11,232 bases of DNA. Origin: an uncultured Oscillospiraceae bacterium. GTDB lineage: Bacteria > Bacillota > Clostridia > Oscillospirales > Oscillospiraceae. The stretch is taken from positions 1-11,232 of the forward strand of contig CALWXY010000008.1 in the NCBI GenBank assembly GCA_944385595.1, given 5' to 3'. The notes beneath the pieces were generated by a model. It saw only the letters and a list, made by a program, of their open reading frames with translations. It was not told the DNA's origin and ran no database searches. Below are positions 6,475-11,232 of this stretch, piece by piece (position 1 is the first letter of the stretch; every line of letters starts with the position of its first letter). A program made the translations under genes and the position numbers.

Positions 6475-7218
6475 ATGGCCTACGAAAACGGAGAGTGGAT
6501 CATGCACGGCAGGCGCTGGGACGACCCGCGCCGCGCCAAAACCTGGCGGGAGCTTATCGCCCTCGTGCGCGAGCTCGGCTTTTTGCCGCTCTTTAAAAAC
6601 AGCGTCGACGGCTTCTCCGCCGAGGAGTTCACCTCCGGCATGTTCTGGTGGAGCGGCGACCCCGAGCAGGACCCCTGGTTCTGGCGCGAGCTTATCGCCC
6701 GCAGCGGCGAGGTCGCCTACGGCAAGTTCTTCGACAAAAAGGCCGGGTTCATAAGCCTCGACTGGCTGCCCGTCTTCGCCAACTGGCGGCGCGACGGCTA
6801 CGACTTCGACGCCCGCTGGGACGACGAGCTCGCCAACATCCGCGAGAAGAAAATCATGGACTGCTTCGCCCTCCGCCCGGAGTGGACGGGCTTCGAGCTC
6901 AAGCGCGAGGCCGGCTTCGGCAAAAACGGCGGCGAGAAGAATTTCGACGGCGTCCTCGCCGCCCTGCAGATGCGCGCCTACCTCGTCATCCGCGACTTCC
7001 GCTGCAAGACAAACCGCCGCGGCGGCGAATACGGCATGCCCGTCTCCGTCTACTCGACGCCGGAATCCGTCTGGGGCGAGGACGCCGCCCGCTCCGCCTA
7101 CTCAGAGCCGCCCGCCGTCTCGCGCGAGCGCATGTTCAGCCGCGTGCGCGAGCTGTTCCCCCGCGCATCCGAGGCGGAGATAAAAAAGCTGCTCGACGGC
7201 GGAGTCGTCAAAAACTGA
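6475..7218 (+). CDS. AlkZ-related protein, function unknown
   Basis: This 247-residue soluble protein is rich in Trp, Arg and Asp. From memory it fits a widespread clostridial family labelled AlkZ-related. Shared landmarks are GFLPLFKNSVDGFS (35-48), a Trp-rich stretch DPWFWRELIARSGEVAYGKFF (about 66-86), KKAGFISLDWLPVFANWRRDGYDFDARWDD (88-117) and YSTPESVWG. AlkZ/YcaQ proteins are winged-helix DNA glycosylases for interstrand crosslinks, but I see no proof that this relative keeps glycosylase activity, so the name shows descent and not function. The ATG has GGAGG eight bases upstream. It stands alone between two terminators with its own promoter, so it is a single-gene unit. Confidence 0.7.
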   Translation: MAYENGEWIMHGRRWDDPRRAKTWRELIALVRELGFLPLFKNSVDGFSAEEFTSGMFWWSGDPEQDPWFWRELIARSGEVAYGKFFDKKAGFISLDWLPVFANWRRDGYDFDARWDDELANIREKKIMDCFALRPEWTGFELKREAGFGKNGGEKNFDGVLAALQMRAYLVIRDFRCKTNRRGGEYGMPVSVYSTPESVWGEDAARSAYSEPPAVSRERMFSRVRELFPRASEAEIKKLLDGGVVKN

Positions 7219-7223
7219 AAAAC

Positions 7224-7250
7224 GCCCGGGCCAATGGCCCGGGCATTTTT
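7224..7250. terminator. Bidirectional terminator between convergent genes
   Basis: A perfect 9-bp stem (7224-7232 with 7236-7244) has an AAT loop. On the + strand it is followed by a T-rich tail (attttt), and on the minus strand by gtttttcag. It lies between the stop of the AlkZ-related gene (7218) and the stop of the flavoprotein gene (7259), so it should serve both. Confidence 0.88.
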
Positions 7251-7258
7251 CTCTTCTC

Positions 7259-7651
7259 TCAGAACCTGATCTCCACCGGCGGGTGGGTGAAGGCCGAGAT
7301 GGTGGCGACGGCGTCCCTGAGGTAGAACACCTGGGTGTTGCCGTCGTCGGCCTTGTACATGCCCTGAAGGCTGGGGTAGGCGTCGAGCATGGACTGGCGC
7401 GCCTCGAGCCTGTCGTCCTCGACGAGGGTGGCGGCCACGCGGATCCACTCGCCGCCCTTCATGGCGCAAATCTCGACCTTGGGATTTGCCGCAATCTGCT
7501 TCGACACGGGCTTCACCCTGCCCGTCTGGATGTAGAGCCGCCCCTCGAAGATGTGGACGGTGCCGAATGGGCGGACGCGGGGCTGGTCGCCCTCGACGGT
7601 GGCGAGATAATAGGTCTCAGCCGCTTTCAAAAATTCGTATACTTCCTGCAT
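7259..7651 (-). CDS. Pyridoxamine 5'-phosphate oxidase-like FMN-binding protein
   Basis: This 130-residue protein has the single-domain split-barrel fold of the PNPOx-like flavoprotein superfamily. Supporting features are an N-terminal helix, the strand YYLATVEGDQPRVRPFG (14-30), which in relatives holds the flavin phosphate with its Arg residues, then LYIQTGRVKPVSKQIAANPKVEICA (39-63) and WIRVAATLV. Proteins of this size and type are usually dimeric FMN or F420 binders. Many are uncharacterised oxidoreductases and not true PdxH enzymes, so no substrate is assigned. The ATG at 7651 has AAGGAGG seven bases upstream and a clear promoter. It is convergent with the AlkZ-related gene and divergent from the rubredoxin-like gene. 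Confidence 0.85.
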   Translation of the reverse strand: MQEVYEFLKAAETYYLATVEGDQPRVRPFGTVHIFEGRLYIQTGRVKPVSKQIAANPKVEICAMKGGEWIRVAATLVEDDRLEARQSMLDAYPSLQGMYKADDGNTQVFYLRDAVATISAFTHPPVEIRF

Positions 7652-7671
7652 GGCTGCGCCTCCTTTTTTCC

Positions 7672-7700
7672 ATTATATACTCTCCCCCGCCATTTCGCAA
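7672..7700 (-). promoter_or_regulatory. Promoter of the PNPOx-like gene
   Basis: On the minus strand TTGCGA (7700-7695), a 17-bp spacer and TATAAT (7677-7672) lie about 20 bases before the start codon at 7651. The -10 box is a perfect match. Confidence 0.75.
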
Positions 7701-7749
7701 GCCGCCGCGCGGCGCGCCGGAAAAAAGGCGGCCGGCGCAAATTATGTTG

Positions 7750-7778
7750 TTGAAAATTGGAAATACCTGTGATATTCT
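7750..7778 (+). promoter_or_regulatory. Promoter of the rubredoxin-like gene
   Basis: TTGAAA (7750-7755), a 17-bp spacer and TATTCT (7773-7778) lie 64 bases before the start codon. Between the -10 and the ribosome binding site there is an imperfect inverted repeat (about 7802-7830, ccaaattt...gaattgg), which might be an operator or a leader hairpin. GC-rich palindromes at 7702-7738 separate this promoter from the divergent one. Confidence 0.65.
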
Positions 7779-7842
7779 GTAACCGACAGGCGTATAAATG
7801 CGCCAAATTTGTCGAATCTGACGAATTGGAGGCGATAATTAT

Positions 7843-7956
7843 ATGAAAACCTATGTATGCAGCGTCTGCGGCTACATCCACGAGGGCCCGATGACCGACG
7901 ACTTCACCTGCCCCCGCTGCCGCCAGCCCGCAAGCGTGTTTGAGCGAATTGACTAA
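7843..7956 (+). CDS. 37-residue rubredoxin-like protein
   Basis: This tiny protein has two knuckles, C6-S-V-C9-G-Y and C23-P-R-C26, which should bind one iron (or zinc) tetrahedrally. The gap between the two CxxC pairs is 13 residues, far shorter than in true rubredoxins of about 52 residues, and matches the reduced rubredoxin-like domain at the end of rubrerythrins. Here it stands alone with no ferritin-like domain upstream or downstream. It has its own promoter, a GGAGG site (7828-7832) ten bases before the ATG, and a terminator that begins at its stop codon. Cys pattern, start, stop and signals agree, so I take it as a real gene. The role is inferred: small electron carrier or metal-binding partner in oxidative stress defence. 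Confidence 0.82.
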   Translation: MKTYVCSVCGYIHEGPMTDDFTCPRCRQPASVFERID

Positions 7957-7989
7957 AAAATGCCGCACACTTTGTGCGCGGCATTTTTT
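7955..7989 (+). terminator. Terminator of the rubredoxin-like gene
   Basis: An aaaaaatgccgc arm (7955-7966) pairs with gcggcatttttt (7978-7989), with an inner cac/gtg pair and a TTT tip. It overlaps the stop codon of the small gene and ends in six T. The A-run on the other arm would let it work on both strands. Confidence 0.88.
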
Positions 7990-7993
7990 ACTT

Positions 7994-8111
7994 ATTCACT
8001 ATTCACTAAAAAATAGAATCCGTGCCGCGCAGCGGCACACCACAACTATTCACTCTTCACTATTCACTATTCACTTAAAAAACGGGGGTTAGTGAAGAGT
8101 GAAAAGTGAAT
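7994..8111. repeat. ATTCACT heptamer arrays with an inverted partner
   Basis: The heptamer attcact occurs twice at 7994-8007, then four times in a row at 8048-8075 (one copy is cttcact). After a 15-base spacer, three copies follow in inverted orientation at 8091-8111 (agtgaag, agtgaaa, agtgaat), so 8048-8111 can fold back. A separate 7-bp GC hairpin lies between the arrays at 8022-8038. No gene is present. Such arrays occur between genes in clostridial genomes; their function is unknown to me. Confidence 0.75.
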
Positions 8112-8112
8112 A

Positions 8113-8240
8113 GGTACCAAAAAGAGGACATCCTAAGGATGTCCTCATATTTCTACGCCCCTTCTGGGGCGCGCCGCGAGTGCGGCGAAAAGCGCAGGGG
8201 CGGCTTTGCTGCCCCGAGCAGTTAAATTCCCCCGGAGGCC
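8113..8240. repeat. Hairpin cluster with an extra copy of the tRNA terminator hairpin
   Basis: The hairpin at 8124-8146 (gaggacatcc, TAA loop, ggatgtcctc) is identical to the tRNA-Leu terminator hairpin at 8248-8270, 124 bases away, and is also flanked by GGTACC and an A-run on its left side. Between the copies are three more stem-loops: 8156-8171, 8172-8187 and 8197-8215. On the minus strand this copy is followed by five T, so it could be a back-up terminator for the tRNA. There is no credible ORF; frames here are shadows of palindromes. Confidence 0.65.
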
Positions 8241-8277
8241 AAAAAAAGAGGACATCCTAAGGATGTCCTCTTTTTTT
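8241..8277 (-). terminator. Terminator of tRNA-Leu
   Basis: A perfect 10-bp stem (8248-8257 with 8261-8270) with a three-base loop is flanked by seven A and seven T, so it can act on both strands. On the minus strand it begins right after the CCA end of the tRNA. Confidence 0.9.
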
Positions 8278-8362
8278 GGTACCGGCGACGGGGCTCGAAC
8301 CCGTATGGCCAAAGGCCGAGGGATTTTAAGTCCCTTGCGTCTGCCAGTTTCGCCACGCCGGC
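8277..8362 (-). tRNA. tRNA-Leu (anticodon UAA)
   Basis: On the minus strand an acceptor stem GCCGGCG pairs with CGCCGGT (the first pair is G-U). It is followed by the discriminator A and an encoded CCA at 8279-8277. The anticodon stem AGGGA/TCCCT encloses the loop CTTAAAA, with anticodon TAA at 8328-8326. The T-arm has GGTTCGAGCCCC, and a long variable arm (cggcctttggccat region) marks a class II tRNA. Together these identify tRNA-Leu(UAA), which reads UUA and UUG codons. Those codons are rare in this C-ending, GC-rich coding sequence. It has its own consensus promoter and terminator and is not part of a tRNA cluster in this window. Confidence 0.95.
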
Positions 8363-8371
8363 ATATAATAA

Positions 8372-8400
8372 AAAATATCACCTTTGCCCTGAGCTGTCAA
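8372..8400 (-). promoter_or_regulatory. Promoter of tRNA-Leu
   Basis: On the minus strand a perfect TTGACA (8400-8395), a 17-bp spacer and TATTTT (8377-8372) lie directly before the mature tRNA 5' end at 8362, leaving a very short leader. A near-consensus promoter is expected for a stable RNA gene. Confidence 0.8.
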
Positions 8401-8423
8401 CCGCGGCGGACAGCATTATTGTG

Positions 8424-8452
8424 TTGCCAAGCAGGGGATTTTGGGGTAAAAT
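8424..8452 (+). promoter_or_regulatory. Promoter of recJ
   Basis: TTGCCA (8424-8429), a 17-bp spacer and TAAAAT (8447-8452) lie 38 bases before the recJ ATG. A second possibility overlaps it: TTGGGG (8441-8446) with TATAAT (8464-8469), also at 17 bp. Both lie in the gap shared with the divergent tRNA promoter. Confidence 0.6.
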
Positions 8453-8490
8453 ATATTATTACTTATAATTCTGTTGAATGGTACCTTGAT

Positions 8491-10503
8491 ATGAAGCAAA
8501 AACTCGTTTGGAACGTGCCGCGCGGGGAGATGCGTATCCCCGAGGCGCTCACGGCAGCCGGACTCAGCCCTCTGCTCTCCGCCGTGCTGTGCAGCCGCGG
8601 CTTCGACACGCCCGAGAGCGCCGGAGCCTTCCTCCGCGGCGGCTCGAGCATACTCAGCGCAGACATCGCCGACCTCGCAGCCGCCGCCGCGCGCATACGC
8701 GAGGCCGTTCAAAAACACGAAAAGGTCGCCGTCTTCGGCGACTACGACGTCGACGGAGTCACCTCCACCTGCCTTATGACCGAGCTGCTCCGCTCCCTCG
8801 GCCTCGACTGCACACCGTATATCCCCGACCGCATCTCCGAGGGCTACGGCCTCAACTGCGCCGCCGTCGAAAAGCTCGCGGGCGAGGGCGTCGCCCTCAT
8901 GGTCACCGTCGACTGCGGCGTCCCCGCCGTCGCCGAGACCGAGCGCGCCAATCAGCTCGGCATGGACGTCATCATAACAGACCACCACGAGTGCCAGAGC
9001 GAGCTGCCCCGCGCCGTCGCCGTCGTCGACCCCAAGCGCGGAGCCGAGGGGCATGAGCTTGCCGGCGTGGGCGTCGCCTTCCGGCTCGCCTGCGAGGTCA
9101 CAGGGCGCCCCGAGGATATGCTCAGCCGCTTTGCCGACCTCGTCGCCGTCGGCACCGTGGCCGACGTCATGCCGCTCGACGGCATTAACCGCGCCATAGT
9201 CCGCGCGGGACTGCGCAAGCTCATCTCCGCGCCGCGGCCGGGGCTTCTCGCCCTGCTGCGCGAGGCGGGCGTCGACCCCGCGAGGGTCACCGCCACCTCC
9301 GTCGGCTTCTCGATCGCCCCGCGCCTCAACGCCGCCGGGCGCATGGGCCGCGTGTTCTCCGCGCTTGAGCTGCTGCTTGAGCAGGACGCAAACCGCGCCG
9401 CCGCGCTCGCCCGAGAGCTGTGCGACCTAAACCGCGAGCGCCAGGACACCGAGCACGACATCTGGCTCGAGGCCCAGGCCATGCTCCGCTCCCACCCCGA
9501 AGGCAGACCCATAGTCCTCGTCGGCGAGAGCTGGCACCAGGGCGTCGTCGGCATAGTGGCCTCCCGCCTCGCCGAGAGCTGGGGGCTGCCCGCCGTCATG
9601 ATCTGCCTCGACGGCGACAGGGGCAAGGGCTCCTGCCGCAGCTGCCCGGGCTTCAACATATTCGAGGCGCTCTCCGCCTGCTCCGACTGGCTCGACGGCT
9701 TCGGCGGCCACGCCCTCGCCGCGGGGCTGACCATCTCGCGCGAAAACATCGCCGCGTTCGAGCAGGCCCTCGCCGACTACTACGCCGCCCACCCCCCGGC
9801 CGAGCCGCCGGGGCTGGAGCTGGATTTGCGCATAGACGACCTCTCGCTCCTCTCCATCGACGGCGTGCGCTCGCTCGACCTGCTCGAGCCTTGCGGCAGC
9901 GGCAACCCGCGCCCGAGGCTGTGCATAGTCGGCGCGAAGCTCGAATCCCTCTGCACCATGGGCGGGGGGCGGCACCTGCGCATGAGCGTCTCGCGCCTCG
10001 ACCAGCGCGCCGAGTGCGTGTTTTTCTCCCACACCGACTCCGAGCTGGGGCTGCACCCCGGCGACACGGTGGATATAGCTTTCTACCCGCAGATTAACGA
10101 GTACCGCTCGCGCCAGTCCGTCCAGCTCGTGCTGACGGACATACGCAGGAGCGACCCGCGCCCGCTCTGCGCGCGCCTGCTGCGCGGCGAGCTGCCCGAA
10201 TACGGCGAGAGCGCCCTCGTCATCCCGGACAGGGACGATTTCGCCGCCCTCTGGCGGCACCTGCGCGCGAGAGGCGGCGCAGTCTCCGGCTCGCTCGACG
10301 AGCTGCTCATAGCGCTCGCCCCCGCCGGAATCGGCTCCGCGCGCTCCTGCGCGGCGCTGCGCGTGTTCTCAGAGCTCGGCCTCGTCGAGCTGAGCCTCGG
10401 CGGCGGGCAGATCTCGGCAAAACAGCTCATAACCAGAGAAAAGGCGAATCTCGCCTCCGCGCCCATGATGCGGGCGCTCTCCGGCGCCGCCGGCCGCCTC
10501 TAG
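8491..10503 (+). CDS. recJ: Single-stranded-DNA-specific exonuclease RecJ
   Basis: This 670-residue cytoplasmic 5'-3' exonuclease of recombination and mismatch repair belongs to the DHH phosphoesterases. Visible motifs are DYDVDG (84-89, metal ligands D84, D86, D88), VTVDCG with D141, the DHH signature at 164-166, and ADVMPL with D225. Further on are RLNAAGRM (278-285), the DHHA1 region starting WHQGVVGIVASR (348-359), KGSCRS (379-384) and GGHA (405-408), then an OB-like and C-terminal extension. The frame runs upstream across the tRNA to 8206, but those residues are tRNA and repeat sequence. The ATG at 8491 starts the conserved part and follows a promoter, although its ribosome binding site is poor. 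The stop is TAG, 25 bases before the Rel gene. In many Bacillota recJ precedes apt and rel; apt is absent here. Confidence 0.96.
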   Translation: MKQKLVWNVPRGEMRIPEALTAAGLSPLLSAVLCSRGFDTPESAGAFLRGGSSILSADIADLAAAAARIREAVQKHEKVAVFGDYDVDGVTSTCLMTELLRSLGLDCTPYIPDRISEGYGLNCAAVEKLAGEGVALMVTVDCGVPAVAETERANQLGMDVIITDHHECQSELPRAVAVVDPKRGAEGHELAGVGVAFRLACEVTGRPEDMLSRFADLVAVGTVADVMPLDGINRAIVRAGLRKLISAPRPGLLALLREAGVDPARVTATSVGFSIAPRLNAAGRMGRVFSALELLLEQDANRAAALARELCDLNRERQDTEHDIWLEAQAMLRSHPEGRPIVLVGESWHQGVVGIVASRLAESWGLPAVMICLDGDRGKGSCRSCPGFNIFEALSACSDWLDGFGGHALAAGLTISRENIAAFEQALADYYAAHPPAEPPGLELDLRIDDLSLLSIDGVRSLDLLEPCGSGNPRPRLCIVGAKLESLCTMGGGRHLRMSVSRLDQRAECVFFSHTDSELGLHPGDTVDIAFYPQINEYRSRQSVQLVLTDIRRSDPRPLCARLLRGELPEYGESALVIPDRDDFAALWRHLRARGGAVSGSLDELLIALAPAGIGSARSCAALRVFSELGLVELSLGGGQISAKQLITREKANLASAPMMRALSGAAGRL

Positions 10504-10528
10504 CCGGCTCAGATAAGGGGGACAGGAT

Positions 10529-10996
10529 ATGGCAATCACAAAGACAGTCGAGGAACTGTATTCCGAGCTTGAAAAAACCGCGCTCAAATACAACCCCTCA
10601 GCCGACATCGGCCGCATCCGCGCGGCCTTCGACGTCGCCGACAGAGCCCACAGCGGCCAGCTCCGCAAGGACGGCTCGCCCTACGTCACCCACGCCATCG
10701 CCGCCGCGCAGATCGCCGCCGGGATGGGTGTCGATGGGGACTCCATCGTCGCCGCCCTCCTGCACGACTGCATCGAGGACACCGGCCTGGAGTACGAGGA
10801 CATAGCCAAGCAGTTCGGCACCGAGGTCGCCGACATAGTCGACGGCGTCACCAAGCTGACGAGAGTGCAGTACACCTCCAAGGAAGACCTCCAGATGGAG
10901 AACATGCGGAAAATGCTCATGGCCATGAGCAAGGACATCCGCGTCATACTCATCAAAATCGCCGACCGGCTCCACAACATGCGCACCATGGAGTAG
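10529..10996 (+). CDS. relA: RelA/SpoT-type (p)ppGpp hydrolase domain, cut by an in-frame TAG
   Basis: These 155 codons encode the N-terminal HD hydrolase domain of a bifunctional Rel protein, which breaks down the alarmone (p)ppGpp. The metal and substrate residues known from Rel proteins are all present: R46 (RKDG), H55 (YVTHAI), H79-D80 (LLHDCIEDT) and D146 (IADRLHNMRT). The frame stops at TAG (10994-10996) nine residues after D146, where relatives continue with a variable residue such as Tyr or His and then PEKQR. The same frame stays open and Rel-like to the end of the window. As read, the product would lack the last hydrolase helices and the whole synthetase. The start ATG has AAGGGGG eight bases upstream. 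It lies 25 bases after recJ, probably in its operon. Confidence 0.9.
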   Translation: MAITKTVEELYSELEKTALKYNPSADIGRIRAAFDVADRAHSGQLRKDGSPYVTHAIAAAQIAAGMGVDGDSIVAALLHDCIEDTGLEYEDIAKQFGTEVADIVDGVTKLTRVQYTSKEDLQMENMRKMLMAMSKDIRVILIKIADRLHNMRTME

Positions 10997-11232
10997 CAGA
11001 CGCCGGAGAAGCAGCGCAGCAAGTCGCGCGAGACCATGCAGATCTACGCGCCCATCGCGCACCGCCTCGGTATGCAGCGCGTCAAGTGGGAGCTGGAGGA
11101 CCGCTCGCTCATGTACCTCGACCCCGTCGGCTACAAGGAGATCACCGACGCGCTGGAGTCCCGCCGCGGCGAGCTGGAGCAGTTCATGCACGGCATGGAG
11201 GAGAAGATAAAGGCGCGGCTTGAGGAAAACGG
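10997..11232 (+). pseudogene. relA: Continuation of the Rel reading frame after the TAG, runs off the window
   Basis: After the TAG the same frame reads QTPEKQRSKSRETMQIYAPIAHRLG and on through VKWELEDRSLMYLDPVGYKEI to the last base without another stop. This is the conserved segment joining the hydrolase and synthetase domains of Rel proteins; the synthetase itself would lie beyond the window. The first in-frame ATG is at 11035, without a recognisable ribosome binding site, so independent translation is unlikely. One base change (TAG to TAC or TAT) would restore a full-length frame. I label it as the broken half of one gene; it may also be a sequencing error or a read-through site. Confidence 0.8.

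Noticed and set aside
7994..8111. CRISPR array
   Set aside because: The repeats are only seven bases, directly abutting, without unique spacers, and no cas gene is present.
8145..8381. Minus-strand 78-codon frame over the tRNA
   Set aside because: Its translation (RRGETGRRKG...) is the usual false protein read from a tRNA gene and its terminator.
8206..8490. 95-codon N-terminal extension of RecJ
   Set aside because: It would translate the complement of tRNA-Leu and its terminator, and lies upstream of the recJ promoter. RecJ homology begins at the ATG at 8491.
10501..10528. Read-through of the recJ TAG as evidence for TAG recoding
   Set aside because: The RecJ protein is complete at that point, the following codons are not RecJ-like, and the Rel ribosome binding site lies there. 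This TAG looks like an ordinary stop.

Overview
The window looks like chromosomal DNA from a GC-rich member of the Clostridia (Bacillota), most likely Oscillospirales-like. This is an inference. It rests on strong GGAGG-type ribosome binding sites, A/T-rich sigma-A promoters in a GC-rich background, recJ next to a long Rel-type (p)ppGpp synthetase/hydrolase gene, an AlkZ-related protein of a type I recall from clostridia, and attcact heptamer arrays between genes. No phage, plasmid, CRISPR or transposase gene is visible.

Layout. Bases 1-740 hold no credible gene. They contain a fold-back element with arms of about 190 bp (10-202 and 472-665) around a core of short stem-loops, one set of which can form a three-way junction. 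A minus-strand block follows: an SLC13/ArsB-NhaD-type permease (2478 to 1375), a thioredoxin-fold protein with an altered active site (1268 to 918), and an overlapping small ferredoxin-thioredoxin-reductase-like iron-sulfur protein (949 to 740). Divergent from the permease is an FCD-type GntR regulator (2551-3207). It is followed by a complete tripartite tricarboxylate transporter: lipoprotein binding protein TctC (3274-4317), small membrane subunit TctB (4392-4868) and large membrane subunit TctA (4881-6377). A perfect stem-loop separates tctC from tctBA, and a strong terminator ends the operon.

Next come an AlkZ-related protein (6475-7218) and, convergent across a bidirectional terminator, a pyridoxamine-phosphate-oxidase-like flavoprotein (7651 to 7259). 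A 37-residue rubredoxin-like protein (7843-7956) is transcribed divergently from the flavoprotein. Bases 7990-8276 are a second gene-free, hairpin-rich stretch with heptamer arrays and a duplicated terminator hairpin, lying downstream of a minus-strand tRNA-Leu(UAA). The window closes with recJ (8491-10503) and the start of a Rel gene (10529 to the window edge).

How the parts fit. The regulator and tctCBA form a plausible carboxylate-uptake unit, with a second anion-type permease next door. The thioredoxin/FTR pair forms a small, translationally coupled redox unit. The points most worth a second look are: the in-frame TAG that cuts the Rel gene just after its hydrolase metal site although the frame stays open to the window edge; the thioredoxin-fold protein whose first active-site cysteine is serine, overlapping an FTR-like protein with unusual cysteine spacing; and the multi-hairpin fold-back element at the left end.
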